Source: Bacillus sp. ISL-51
GTDB taxonomy: Bacteria; Bacillota; Bacilli; Bacillales; Bacillaceae
Length of the DNA: 64,000 bases
Reading direction: 5' to 3'
Assembly (NCBI RefSeq): GCF_018613535.1
Contig: NZ_JAGGQB010000003.1
Location: 186,001-250,000, forward strand
This document shows positions 18,553-27,045 of this stretch, one piece after another; within the stretch, counting starts at the first letter, position 1; each line of letters opens with the position of its first letter. Position numbers and translations under genes: made by a program. The notes below the pieces were generated by a model. The model searched no databases and was not told the origin of the DNA. It saw only the letters and a list, made by a program, of their open reading frames with translations.

Positions 18553-18953
18553 CAGGCAAGACCGCCTGTGCCATGGTTATTTTTCCGTTCAGTCTGCATG
18601 GCCTGCTTCCACGTATCGCGAAACTCAGTAACAAGCTTTTCTGCCTCATCTAAAAGATCTTCATTATTTTGCACATTCGCTTCGATTAAACGGCCGCGGA
18701 TGTAATCATAGATAGATGACATCTGCTCAGAAATTTCAATCTCCCGGTTTAACGTAAGGCTGAGCTCTCGAATAATGTTTTGCGCCTTCACGATATTTTC
18801 ATTTTTGGCTTCAGGGTTTTTTTGCCGCATAGCCTGCTTGGCCAATTTGATAAAACGCAGACATCCGTTATAAAGCATGAGTGTAAGCTCTTCGGGGGCG
18901 GCTGTATAGACGGATGTTTGCTGATAAGCAGCAAAGGGATTATTTATTGCCAT
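18552..18953 (-). CDS. fliS: FliS, flagellin export chaperone
   Basis: The 133-residue helical protein begins with the FliS hallmark NPFAAYQQTSVYTAAPEELT, followed by the LMLYNGCLRFIKLAKQAM helix. It holds Hag monomers in the cytoplasm before export, and in B. subtilis also takes part in FliW/CsrA homeostasis through Hag. The ATG lies 19 bases after fliD. Confidence 0.95.
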   Translation of the reverse strand: MAINNPFAAYQQTSVYTAAPEELTLMLYNGCLRFIKLAKQAMRQKNPEAKNENIVKAQNIIRELSLTLNREIEISEQMSSIYDYIRGRLIEANVQNNEDLLDEAEKLVTEFRDTWKQAMQTERKNNHGTGGLA

Positions 18954-18972
18954 TTTTATTAAACCTCCAAAA

Positions 18973-20508
18973 TTATGATGTTGAAGATCCTAACATCGAA
19001 GTGAGATATGAAGATTGGCTGTTCAATTTCTCCAATGCCGACTCCATAGCGCTGAATTTTTTATAATATCTCGTTTCGATGTCATCCAGCTTCGTTTTCA
19101 TATCAGAAATATTCTTTTCTATCTCATTCAAGTTTTTTCCGATTGAAAAGCTGGTCGATACAGAGCTTTCAGTTCCGGCTTGTTTTGTGATTTTTGTTTG
19201 CATCGCGCTTAACGTATCTTTTAATCTTCTGGCAATGCCCTGCTCTTCCGGATTTTTGATGGTCTTCCCGGTTGTGCTGTCTGTAGTCGTGCTGTCTGCA
19301 TTAAACAGCTTAGCCACCAGAGAAGGATTTTCAGTAATTTTCGCTTTCAATTTCGCTTCATCTTTAATGACGAGCTTTCCTTGATCGGCATAGTTCTCAG
19401 ACGTTTCGATACCAAAATCGGCAAGCTGATATTTTTTCCCGTCAATCGTCACGGGTGAATACAAATCAATCCGCATCTCCGTCAAACCGCTTTGCAGCGT
19501 GCTGTCGCTCCGAAGTAAACCGCTTTTTGCTTTTTCCTCCCACTGCTCAATCTGCTTATCAGTCATTGCCTCTCTTTGTTCATCGGTTAACGGTGTATAG
19601 TCGCGATACTTTGATTCAGTCACCTTCGCGTTTACATTTTTAATTAGCGTATTGTATTTATCAACAAAATCTTTAATATTATTAAAAATGCCGTCTGTAT
19701 CGGTCGTGCTGTTAATCGTTACCGTCTTATTGTTTTCCGTTACGCTGTTTAACGTATATTTGATCCCGTTGATCGTAAAATCATTTGACGTTTTCGTCAT
19801 TTCAAGACCATTAAACGTAAATTTAGCGTTTTTTCCTTCCGCATTGGCTGTCAGTTCATTTGTCGTATCATCAACGGCAAAGCCAAGCTGACCCGTCAAA
19901 AAGCTTTTTGTCGCATCATCTGCGGCTGAAAGTTTGAACCCTTCCCCTGTTTTATTGGATGTCAGCGCGATCGTATCCACATAATCCGTGCCGTTAGAAA
20001 TCTTTTCTTTTAAAGCCGTGACACCGAGACCGGATTTGTTCAGTTTAGAAACGACATCATCAATCGTGTCGGTTGCAGTAATACTCACGCTTACTTCAGT
20101 CGGCTTTGTTTCTCCCGGATTTGTGACATTGAATTTCAGGGTGCTGGCTTGACCTGAAGTGAAATTGATGGCGCCCGCGGATTTATACGTCGTCGGCGTT
20201 GCCAGCTGCTGAACTGACATGCTTGTTGATATATTTTGCTCGGCACCGACTGCAACAGCGCTGACGCTGGAATCCGAACTCGTCACTGTTTTTTTATTCC
20301 AGTTTGTGGATAGCATCATATTATTAAAAGTAGTTGAATACATGTCGGTAATTTGGGTATTCATGTCCCGATAAGCATCACGCTTCCATTCAAGCGTCTG
20401 CTTTTTCTGACTTAATTTATTCAGCGGCTGTTTTTCGGCATCCATCAGCTTTTTAACCAATGAATCTACATCAAGACCGGAATTAAGGCCTGTAATTCTT
20501 GTGACCAT
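18973..20508 (-). CDS. fliD: FliD, flagellar filament cap (HAP2)
   Basis: The 511-residue protein has the FliD N-terminal signature (MVTRITGLNSGLDVDSLVKKLM) and a C-terminal coiled coil (about 450-511, ending …LEKLNSQSSYLTSMLG). The Thr/Ser-rich middle is the variable exposed part. It caps the growing filament and inserts flagellin. AGAGGTAC precedes the ATG. In B. subtilis flaG (yvyC) lies between hag and fliD; here there are only 264 bases between them and no flaG. Confidence 0.96.
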   Translation of the reverse strand: MVTRITGLNSGLDVDSLVKKLMDAEKQPLNKLSQKKQTLEWKRDAYRDMNTQITDMYSTTFNNMMLSTNWNKKTVTSSDSSVSAVAVGAEQNISTSMSVQQLATPTTYKSAGAINFTSGQASTLKFNVTNPGETKPTEVSVSITATDTIDDVVSKLNKSGLGVTALKEKISNGTDYVDTIALTSNKTGEGFKLSAADDATKSFLTGQLGFAVDDTTNELTANAEGKNAKFTFNGLEMTKTSNDFTINGIKYTLNSVTENNKTVTINSTTDTDGIFNNIKDFVDKYNTLIKNVNAKVTESKYRDYTPLTDEQREAMTDKQIEQWEEKAKSGLLRSDSTLQSGLTEMRIDLYSPVTIDGKKYQLADFGIETSENYADQGKLVIKDEAKLKAKITENPSLVAKLFNADSTTTDSTTGKTIKNPEEQGIARRLKDTLSAMQTKITKQAGTESSVSTSFSIGKNLNEIEKNISDMKTKLDDIETRYYKKFSAMESALEKLNSQSSYLTSMLGSSTS

Positions 20509-20612
20509 ATGTACCTCTCCTTTTCGACTTTAGTCGTAGACGGCTCTATGAAAACAGGGAGTTTCCGACTGTTTATCATATCACAGCACCGTGATTGCAT
20601 GATCTTATTCTT

Positions 20613-20638
20613 ATATCGGTCAGATTAAAATGTTTTCA
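20613..20638 (-). promoter_or_regulatory. Probable SigD promoter of fliD
   Basis: On the minus strand ACCGATAT (20620-20613) matches the SigD -10 GCCGATAT at 7 of 8 positions, with TGAA 14 bases upstream as -35. It lies in the hag-fliD gap, about 105 bases before fliD. Confidence 0.6.
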
Positions 20639-20735
20639 ATATTTTAACTGCAAATTATAACGTTTCATTTTGTTAATTTTGTTCTTGCTTTAGGGCGCCG
20701 TGTGAGGTTTTGCCTGAGGGGGAATGCTGAAGAAA

Positions 20736-20766
20736 CAAAAAAAGACCCTGGATAACCAGGATCTTT
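20736..20766 (-). terminator. Terminator of hag
   Basis: AAGA-C-CCTGG (20742-20751) pairs with CCAGG-A-TCTT (20756-20765) with one mismatch, followed by seven T on the minus strand. Confidence 0.85.
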
Positions 20767-20772
20767 CTGTCA

Positions 20773-21762
20773 TTAACCTTTAAGCAATTGAAGAACTTGC
20801 TGAGGCTGTTGGTTAGCTTGCGCAAGCATCGCTTGAGAAGCCTGAGTAAGGATATTGTTTTTCGTGTACTCCATCATCTCAGAAGCCATGTCTACGTCAC
20901 GGATACGTGATTCAGCAGATGTCAGGTTCTCAGAAGAAGTACCAAGGTTGTTGATTGTGTGCTCTAAACGGTTTTGAACCGCACCAAGTTTAGCGCGCTC
21001 GCTTGATACTGTGTCGATAGCTGTTTTGATTGTTGTAAGAGCTGAAGACGCAGCTTTAGCAGAAGATGAGATGTCGATACCTTTTGTTACTTTATCGCCT
21101 GCAGTTAATTTTTCAGAAGCTACGATTTTGCCATCAGCATCGTAATACCCAGCAGCTTTATTTGTGGCCGCGTCTGCATCTGCCCAAGTGGCAGTGCTTT
21201 TTCCGTCAGCCGATGTAAGTGTATTTTGATCATCAGATACAGTATAAGTCGTACCGACCTTCAGGCTTTCAGAATCCATTTTATTAATAGACAGGCTCAT
21301 TGTTTGGCCTTCGTTAGCTCCGATTTGGAACGTAAGGTTTTGCGCAGTACCGTCAAGAAGTTTTTTCGTGTTGAACTCAGTGTCAGTAGAGATTCTTGTT
21401 ACTTCAGACGCTAATTGGTCCATTTCTTTTTGAAGCTCAGAACGGTCAGAATCAGTGTTCGTATCGTTCGCCGCTTGAGTCGCAAGCTCGCTCATACGCT
21501 GAAGAATGCTGTGAGTTTCGTTTAATGCACCTTCAGATGTTTGGATAAGAGAGATTCCGTCTTGAGCGTTTTTAGACGCCATGTCTAAACCGCGGATTTG
21601 AGAACGCATTTTTTCAGAGATCGCAAGACCCGCAGCGTCATCACCAGCGCGGTTGATGCGAAGACCTGAAGATAATTTTTCCATGTTTTTTGAAGCAGCG
21701 TTTGAACCTGCGTTCAGCTGACGGCTTGTGTTAAGAGCCGCGATATTGTGGTTGATTCTCAT
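20773..21762 (-). CDS. hag: Flagellin
   Basis: The filament protein, 329 residues against 304 in B. subtilis 168. The D0/D1 ends are conserved: MRINHNIAALNTSRQLN at the start, LSSGLRINRAGDDAAGLAI at about 31-49 (the flg22 region sensed by plants) and …ANQQPQQVLQLLKG at the end. The extra length is in the exposed centre (about 175-245), which is rich in Ala/Asp/Lys/Thr. The leader has a SigD promoter and two CsrA sites, and a strong GGGAGGA ribosome site that the second CsrA site covers. Confidence 0.98.
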   Translation of the reverse strand: MRINHNIAALNTSRQLNAGSNAASKNMEKLSSGLRINRAGDDAAGLAISEKMRSQIRGLDMASKNAQDGISLIQTSEGALNETHSILQRMSELATQAANDTNTDSDRSELQKEMDQLASEVTRISTDTEFNTKKLLDGTAQNLTFQIGANEGQTMSLSINKMDSESLKVGTTYTVSDDQNTLTSADGKSTATWADADAATNKAAGYYDADGKIVASEKLTAGDKVTKGIDISSSAKAASSALTTIKTAIDTVSSERAKLGAVQNRLEHTINNLGTSSENLTSAESRIRDVDMASEMMEYTKNNILTQASQAMLAQANQQPQQVLQLLKG

Positions 21763-21770
21763 TTTGTATT

Positions 21771-21804
21771 TCCTCCCTGAATTGTTTTTCGCACGTCCTT
21801 GTGC
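21771..21804 (-). promoter_or_regulatory. Two CsrA binding sites in the hag leader
   Basis: Site 1 (21791-21804) is a hairpin, GCAC-AAGGAC-GTGC on the minus strand, with GGA in the loop, the classic CsrA target. Site 2 (21771-21780), TCAGGGAGGA, overlaps the ribosome site. CsrA bound here blocks hag translation until FliW removes it; both regulator genes are encoded just upstream. Confidence 0.8.
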
Positions 21805-21858
21805 ATATTTGCAGCTTCATTCAAAAGAAAATATTTCCTCCCAATGGCTACATTATAT

Positions 21859-21885
21859 ATATCGGACGGCCGCTTCTATTGTTTA
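21859..21885 (-). promoter_or_regulatory. SigD promoter of hag
   Basis: On the minus strand TAAA (21885-21882), 15 bases, then TCCGATAT (21866-21859), one mismatch to the SigD consensus TAAA-N15-GCCGATAT. Confidence 0.85.
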
Positions 21886-21890
21886 TATGA

Positions 21891-21923
21891 AAATAAAAAA
21901 ATCCTCACTTTTTTTGTGAGGAT
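21891..21923 (-). terminator. Terminator of the flg-csrA operon
   Basis: ATCCTCAC (21901-21908) pairs with GTGAGGAT (21916-21923). The stem overlaps the csrA stop codon and is followed by TTTTTTTATTTT on the minus strand. Confidence 0.85.
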
Positions 21924-22129
21924 AAATTAAGCAATAAATCAGTATTAAAAGAAACCGCTCTGTTGTTTTCTTCCAGAATGGACAGGTATATTTCTTTGCG
22001 GTGGATATCAACGTGCTGAGGAGCCTCGATTCCCAGCTTCACTTGCTCGCCTTCAATCGCAATCACTTTTATTTCAATATCGGGACCAATCTGAATCGAT
22101 TCATTCACTTTTCTCGATAAGACTAACAT
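21905..22129 (-). CDS. csrA: CsrA, carbon storage/translation regulator
   Basis: A 74-residue Csr[23 protein letters not shown] is the family start, with the RNA-binding Arg near 44 (DIHRKEIY). It dimerises on GGA-loop RNA and represses hag translation. It overlaps fliW by 7 bases and uses a GGAGGATC ribosome site inside it. It is antagonised by FliW. Confidence 0.97.
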   Translation of the reverse strand: MLVLSRKVNESIQIGPDIEIKVIAIEGEQVKLGIEAPQHVDIHRKEIYLSILEENNRAVSFNTDLLLNLSSQKK

Positions 22130-22554
22130 GATCCTCCTCCTATCAAATGTTTAGTTTCAAAGGAAGCATCATGTAGTATGATTTGTTTTGCCTTCATTTC
22201 CTTTTTATTGACGACAATCGGCGCTTTTAAATTGGCAGTTGTGTTTTCAAACGGCTCTTCAATCGTTAAAATCGCCATAACCTCAACGTCTTCTATGTTT
22301 TCGATCTTCAAAAGCTCAATCGTCGCGTTATCAATGTCGAATTCATACCCTTTAAAGAAAATAAACGGACTGGCGACAATGAAGGCGATGTGCTCCTGTT
22401 TGACAGATTGCAGCGCTAAAAACGGCGAATCCTCTGACAAAGGAAGAACAACAAACTGGGTCTCGTCATTAAACCCGGGCAAGCCGTTTTCAAATGAGAT
22501 GATCTGCCCTTCGTCTATTCTGATTTCCCCGTGGTATTTTGTTTGAATAATCAT
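22123..22554 (-). CDS. fliW: FliW, CsrA antagonist and flagellin sensor
   Basis: The 143-residue protein begins [28 protein letters not shown], typical of FliW. FliW is held by excess cytoplasmic Hag; when Hag is exported, FliW is freed and binds CsrA allosterically, releasing hag mRNA. Coupled by overlap to csrA. Confidence 0.96.
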   Translation of the reverse strand: MIIQTKYHGEIRIDEGQIISFENGLPGFNDETQFVVLPLSEDSPFLALQSVKQEHIAFIVASPFIFFKGYEFDIDNATIELLKIENIEDVEVMAILTIEEPFENTTANLKAPIVVNKKEMKAKQIILHDASFETKHLIGGGSC

Positions 22555-22583
22555 GCTTCACAATCCTTTACAACTTTCATCTT

Positions 22584-23153
22584 TTATTCTGTTTTGCCGT
22601 CTTCAACCGATATCGTTACTTTTGGGTCTTGTATCATATTAATCTGCACATTAGCCGGTGTGAAATTCCATATCGGCTTATGGGCGGTTGCTTCAATTGA
22701 CGGCTTGTGAGCTTCAATATCAACCGTAAGCTCTGAAGGAATACAGTCAATGTCGACAAGAAACTGCGCAGGCAGAAAGTCACTGAATTCGCCAAATGGG
22801 TCGGGCGGGCTGACATCGGCTGCCTGTCTGGCCATTACATTACCCGTTTTCTTTTCAATAGCGGCCATTTCTTTGCCTTCCCTGACCGTTTTTGCAATAA
22901 ATTCACTGCAGGCTTCCGCCCCTTTTTGGGCAGCTTCGGCGTTGAACTTATCAAACGACTTCAGATTCAGATTCTCCCAAGCCCTCGTCTGATCAATGGT
23001 CAATTTTGCAGGTGTGCTTTCAATTTTTAAATCGGCCGGCGGCTGCTCAATTTCCAAGTCGGCCGGCGGCTGCTCCATCTCGATTTCTTCCTTCTGAATG
23101 GTAATACCGATTTTAGCAGGCACACTGTCAATAATCAATCTCGGCATCTGCAC
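22584..23153 (-). CDS. yviE: YviE-like protein (DUF6470)
   Basis: 189 residues, function unknown, conserved in this flagellar operon. Residues about 20-55 contain repeated nine-residue units (IEQPPADLE, IEQPPADLK, then diverged IESTPAKLT), coded by a 17-base DNA repeat at a 27-base period. The rest is beta-rich with alternating hydrophobics and no membrane segment. GTG 23153 is chosen because AGGAGG lies 7 bases upstream; ATG 23147 would be 13 bases away. It follows a terminator after flgL, so its expression is partly separate from the upstream flagellar genes. Confidence 0.85.
   Translation of the reverse strand: MQMPRLIIDSVPAKIGITIQKEEIEMEQPPADLEIEQPPADLKIESTPAKLTIDQTRAWENLNLKSFDKFNAEAAQKGAEACSEFIAKTVREGKEMAAIEKKTGNVMARQAADVSPPDPFGEFSDFLPAQFLVDIDCIPSELTVDIEAHKPSIEATAHKPIWNFTPANVQINMIQDPKVTISVEDGKTE
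23032..23075. repeat. Short tandem repeat inside yviE
   Basis: TCGGCCGGCGGCTGCTC occurs at 23032-23048 and again at 23059-23075, a 27-base period that codes a repeated nine-residue unit. In-frame gain or loss of units is possible. Confidence 0.7.
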
Positions 23154-23183
23154 AGAAATCCCTCCTCAGTTTGCATGTTCTAG

Positions 23184-23222
23184 TAAAAAAAGCGATCTCC
23201 CAGTTGTGAGTCGCTTTTTTTT
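23184..23222 (-). terminator. Terminator between flgL and yviE
   Basis: AAAAAAGCGA (23186-23195) pairs with TCGCTTTTTT (23211-23220), with an inner CTC/GAG. An internal terminator in the operon, likely giving partial readthrough to yviE-fliW-csrA. Confidence 0.8.
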
Positions 23223-23254
23223 ACAGAGTTTGAAATAGCAGACGATATGTATTG

Positions 23255-24172
23255 TTACTTCAGAAAGTCAATCAGTGACGGCTGAATGATATTCGCATTT
23301 ACAGACAGCGACGCTCTATGAACAGCTAACTGAGTCATATAATCAACAATCACATCTTCCATTTCTACATCTTCATTATCCGATAACACTTTTTCCGCTG
23401 TTGTCTCTTGAGATTCAAGCCTCGCCTGAACGAGTTCCAAACGGTTTGTCCGTGCGCCGATGTTGGATTTCTCAGCATTCATGCTATCCGTAAAACCGTC
23501 GATGTCTGACAGAATCTTATCTGAATCAGCTTCGGACAGCGTCCCTTTGCTTAATGACTCTTCTAATGAATTAAGAAATTGAAATACATTATCACCGTTT
23601 TGAGCGACTCCCCCAAAGGCTGAATTCGGATCTGAATTCACCTTCAGCACAGCTCCGTTCGAGATGTTAATATTAACGTCTGAAGAGCTGGTGTAGTTCT
23701 CATAATTGTACGTGTAAGTACCATCGGCGTTTTCAGTGATCGGCGGAACATCTGAATTAGTTCCGTTAAACAGATAACGGCCGTTTACTTGAGTGTTTGC
23801 GATAGAAACGAGCTGTTTTTTCAGCTGGCCGACTTCGGTTCCGATTGCCTTTAATTCTGTTTCACCGTTGGAATCACTTTTGGCCTGAACCATCAAGTCA
23901 CGGATTTTCCCCATAATATCCGTTGCCGAATTTACGCTTGATTCCGAGTTTTCCAGCCATGTAAAACCTTGCGAGACATTTCTTTGGTACTGGTTAACCT
24001 GTGCAAGCTGAGTGCGGTACTGCATTCCCTTCATCGCTACAACCGGATCATCAGAAGCTTTCGTGATTTTTTTTCCTGTATTCACTTGCTGCTGAAGCCG
24101 ATCGAGTTTGTCATAACTTGAGCCGATAAATCGAAGAGAATTTTTAGCGATCATCCCTTGAGTTACTCTCAT
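23255..24172 (-). CDS. flgL: FlgL, hook-filament junction protein (HAP3)
   Basis: 305 residues, with flagellin-like ends: [33 protein letters not shown]... and a C-terminal coil ending in …[14 protein letters not shown]. It sits between FlgK and the filament. The gene follows flgK by 11 bases. Confidence 0.95.
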   Translation of the reverse strand: MRVTQGMIAKNSLRFIGSSYDKLDRLQQQVNTGKKITKASDDPVVAMKGMQYRTQLAQVNQYQRNVSQGFTWLENSESSVNSATDIMGKIRDLMVQAKSDSNGETELKAIGTEVGQLKKQLVSIANTQVNGRYLFNGTNSDVPPITENADGTYTYNYENYTSSSDVNINISNGAVLKVNSDPNSAFGGVAQNGDNVFQFLNSLEESLSKGTLSEADSDKILSDIDGFTDSMNAEKSNIGARTNRLELVQARLESQETTAEKVLSDNEDVEMEDVIVDYMTQLAVHRASLSVNANIIQPSLIDFLK

Positions 24173-24183
24173 TTACTTATCTC

Positions 24184-25701
24184 CTATCTTCCTCCGGTGC
24201 CCATACCGTTAATAATTTTATCGAATATTTCATCCTGCATTGTAATGATTCGCGCGGCTGCATTATAAGCATGCTGAAACTGAATCATATTTGTCATTTC
24301 TTCATCTAACGAAACCCCACTGACCGATTGTCTCCGTACATCAGCTGAAAGGGTATTGCTTTCAGAATTTTTCATGAGATTGGCGGCCTTCTGCGAATTG
24401 ACGCCGAGTTTCCCGATAAGGGATTCATAAAAATCGTTAATCGTTGTGGTCTCGCCGTTAATTGTCAGCTTGCTGTTTTGCACTGCGGCTAATTGAGTCG
24501 CATTTGTGCCGTCGCTTTTTTGTCCATTTAACGAAGCGGCGATATTGTCAGTGGATGCAAGAATTTTGTCACTGACTTTAATTTTGGCGGCAGCCCCTTT
24601 TGTCGGCACGGCTTCATCCCCGCTGAAATCAAAGAAGGCTTCGCCTTGTTCGCCAGTGTATGTCTTTCCGTTTTCATGGACTGCGTTAAACGCATTCGCA
24701 AAGGAAAGAGCCATGTCATCAAGAGCCGAAAGCATTTCTGGATAAACCCCTTTTTCTTCTCCATTTGACATATAGCCGTATGACTCAATCAGGCCTAGGA
24801 GTGATCCTTTGCCGGAAAAAGCATCTGCATTAACGGTGCTGTCCCCTACGGAAACAGTCGTGACAAGTCCGCTGTCTTTGTCATAGTTTATTTTCATTTC
24901 AGAAACGGTTTTGGTTTTACCGTCCAGCAGCGTTCCGATTGAATTGTTACTGCCGTTGAGCAATTCCACATTAACCGTGCCTTCAGCGACTGCCAAAGGG
25001 TTGCCGCCTGACTTATTATATGAAACCTTTATATTTGTCATAGAAGATAATTGATCAAGCAAACTATCTCTTTTGTCATATAAATCATTAGGCAGCATGC
25101 CGCTCGGTTCAACGGCGGCTATTTGAGTATTCAGGTCGTTCAGCTGATTAAGAATAGAATTGACCTGATCCGCGGTATTATCCAAATTCTTTTTAATATC
25201 GCCTTGAATATTCGTCAGTGAGTTTGATATATAGTTAAAACTCTCCGAAAGAGACTTGCCTTGCTCTTGTAATACCGAGCGCGCTCCCGTATTTTCCGGA
25301 TTCGTCGCCAGATCCTGAAGTGCATTCCAAAAAGAATTGAGCGATCCGTTTAAACCGTTATCGTCAAGTTCTTTCATGACGCCTTCCATTTGTGATAATG
25401 AATTTGAACGGGCGGTATAGTAACCTAGTTTTGTATTTTCAGTTCTGTATTGATAATCTAAAAAGCTGTCTCTGACACGTTCCACCGAACCCGCTTTTAC
25501 ACCGGTTCCGATTTGTCCCGCTGTCAGCTCGCTATTTTTCGATACAGCAGGGTAAGGGCTCGTTGATTGCAGAGATACACGCTGCCTTGTATACCCTTCT
25601 GTATTTGCATTTGCAACGTTATTTGAAACTGTGCTCAAAGCAGTCTGCTGCGCACTCAGCGCACGCCTGGCTGTTTCGAGGCCCATAAAAGTCGATGGCA
25701 T
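24184..25701 (-). CDS. flgK: FlgK, hook-filament junction protein (HAP1)
   Basis: 505 residues. The N-terminal flagellar rod/hook signature (LETARRALSAQQTALSTVSNNVANANTEGY) and the C-terminal coil (EEMTNMIQFQHAYNAAARIITMQDEIFDKIING) are both complete. It joins hook and filament. Close packing with flgN (15 bases) and flgL. Confidence 0.97.
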   Translation of the reverse strand: MPSTFMGLETARRALSAQQTALSTVSNNVANANTEGYTRQRVSLQSTSPYPAVSKNSELTAGQIGTGVKAGSVERVRDSFLDYQYRTENTKLGYYTARSNSLSQMEGVMKELDDNGLNGSLNSFWNALQDLATNPENTGARSVLQEQGKSLSESFNYISNSLTNIQGDIKKNLDNTADQVNSILNQLNDLNTQIAAVEPSGMLPNDLYDKRDSLLDQLSSMTNIKVSYNKSGGNPLAVAEGTVNVELLNGSNNSIGTLLDGKTKTVSEMKINYDKDSGLVTTVSVGDSTVNADAFSGKGSLLGLIESYGYMSNGEEKGVYPEMLSALDDMALSFANAFNAVHENGKTYTGEQGEAFFDFSGDEAVPTKGAAAKIKVSDKILASTDNIAASLNGQKSDGTNATQLAAVQNSKLTINGETTTINDFYESLIGKLGVNSQKAANLMKNSESNTLSADVRRQSVSGVSLDEEMTNMIQFQHAYNAAARIITMQDEIFDKIINGMGTGGR

Positions 25702-25716
25702 TGAAAATCCTCCGTT

Positions 25717-26199
25717 CTAAGCTTTTGAATCGAACAATGTCAAGCGGCTGACAGGCTGGCGGGCCGCTTGCGGCTCTTTATAATTCATATTTTCTTTTTC
25801 ACCCGGCATTATCATGTCAAATGCAGTGGAAATGAATTGCAAAGCCTGAATCGTCAGCTGCTTATTCATCTCATTCACTTCTTTAAGACGGTCAAGAAGC
25901 GCAGAAAGAGATTGAAATAATCCTTCAAGCTCCTGTTTTTCGCTGCCTGAAGTTTTGGCGATACACGCAGCGATCGTGTTACCCTCCCCACGGCTGAGAA
26001 ATTGAGAAGTTAACTTGATCCGTTCTTCTTCTGTCTGTCCGATTGCCTGAATGTATTTTTGCTCTTTAGTTAATATGTTAGAAAGCTCTTTTGTTTTACC
26101 TGTTTTCAGCGCTTCCGTTTTCTCCTCAGACAGCGTCAGCAGATGTTCATGCAATACGCAAAGTCGCTTCAGTTGTTCAATAATTGGCTTTGCTGACAT
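25717..26199 (-). CDS. flgN: FlgN, export chaperone for FlgK and FlgL
   Basis: 160 residues, helical and charged with heptad-like segments over about 1-120 and a polar tail. Position between flgM and flgK and the length identify it as FlgN (formerly YvyG), which delivers FlgK/FlgL to the export gate. Confidence 0.9.
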   Translation of the reverse strand: MSAKPIIEQLKRLCVLHEHLLTLSEEKTEALKTGKTKELSNILTKEQKYIQAIGQTEEERIKLTSQFLSRGEGNTIAACIAKTSGSEKQELEGLFQSLSALLDRLKEVNEMNKQLTIQALQFISTAFDMIMPGEKENMNYKEPQAARQPVSRLTLFDSKA

Positions 26200-26213
26200 T
26201 CGCTTTCTCCTTT

Positions 26214-26480
26214 TTATTGCTTTTTATAGAAATTAACTATTTTTTCAGCGATGCTGTTTGAATCTATTTTATATGTTCCGCTCTCAATATCAGCTTTCAG
26301 CTGAGCGATTTTTTCGTGGCGTGATTTAGTGACCGCATCTGACGCATTTTGAAGCACTTTTGCATGAGAAGAAATTTCCACTTTGTCTTTCAGCTTTGCA
26401 GCCTCTTTTTGTACGGCTTGCTTTTCGTAATTTTTTTGATATGGATTAACGGATTGTGTTCCGTACTGATTGATTTTCAT
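26214..26480 (-). CDS. flgM: FlgM, anti-sigma-D factor
   Basis: 88 residues. N-terminal [15 protein letters not shown] is typical of Bacillus FlgM and the C-terminal SigD-binding helices ([26 protein letters not shown]) are intact. It inhibits SigD until the hook-basal body is complete. It has its own SigD-type promoter (26518-26544), so SigD activates its own inhibitor. Confidence 0.96.
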   Translation of the reverse strand: MKINQYGTQSVNPYQKNYEKQAVQKEAAKLKDKVEISSHAKVLQNASDAVTKSRHEKIAQLKADIESGTYKIDSNSIAEKIVNFYKKQ

Positions 26481-26517
26481 AGGATTCCTCTCGCTTTCTG
26501 TTTGCAGTCTAATTCTT

Positions 26518-26544
26518 TTATCGACTGCGTTATCAGTTAGTTTA
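26518..26544 (-). promoter_or_regulatory. SigD promoter of flgM
   Basis: On the minus strand TAAA (26544-26541), 15 bases, then GTCGATAA (26525-26518), 6 of 8 matches to the -10. It lies between yvyF and flgM. Confidence 0.75.
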
Positions 26545-26549
26545 GGGAA

Positions 26550-26969
26550 TCAGGTGTTTTTGGTATTATAGGCATAGTATGTGTCTTTAGAACCACTTCC
26601 GTCCTTAGATTCAGCGGCTTTCTCTTGGTTCATATGGTCTAATTGCGTCTCAATATCAGACTGACAGGTCGTACAGAATTTACCTGTTCTGATTGGGTTT
26701 TTGCATCGTTCACAAGGATATGCTACATTCGGAAGCTGGCTGATCTGAATCCTTTTTTGTTTGATAAACTTGAGGATCAGCTCTTCTTCCACACCTGTTT
26801 CTTCAGTAATCTGCTGCATCGTCGACTGCCTGTTTGTTTGCTTTCTTAAAAATTTATAGACGGTTTCAAAAGCTTTTTCTTCTTCTTTAATACACGCTTG
26901 GCATACGGTTTGCAGGTTCGTTTTAAAAAATAAAGCATTACACTTTGGACAATTCGCCAATTCACCCAT
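26550..26969 (-). CDS. yvyF: YvyF, flagellar-operon zinc-ribbon protein
   Basis: 139 residues with two CxxC pairs near the N-terminus (CPKCNALF, CQACIKEEE) and two more at about 99-118 (CERCKNPI, CTTCQSDI), so probably two zinc knuckles around a winged-helix-like middle (TMQQITEETGVEEELILKFIKQ). Similar to YvyF/TIGR03826 proteins that accompany flgM; role unknown, perhaps regulatory. A full-consensus SigD promoter precedes it. Confidence 0.9.
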   Translation of the reverse strand: MGELANCPKCNALFFKTNLQTVCQACIKEEEKAFETVYKFLRKQTNRQSTMQQITEETGVEEELILKFIKQKRIQISQLPNVAYPCERCKNPIRTGKFCTTCQSDIETQLDHMNQEKAAESKDGSGSKDTYYAYNTKNT

Positions 26970-27018
26970 CGTTTTAACTCCTATTCATTCATTAATCTGC
27001 CGGATATTTCTATCAATT

Positions 27019-27045
27019 ATATCGGCAAAAAATGAGAATAATTTA
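27019..27045 (-). promoter_or_regulatory. Consensus SigD promoter of yvyF-flgM operon
   Basis: On the minus strand TAAA (27045-27042), exactly 15 bases, then GCCGATAT (27026-27019): every consensus base is present. The -35 box overlaps the stop codon of comFC. Confidence 0.9.
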
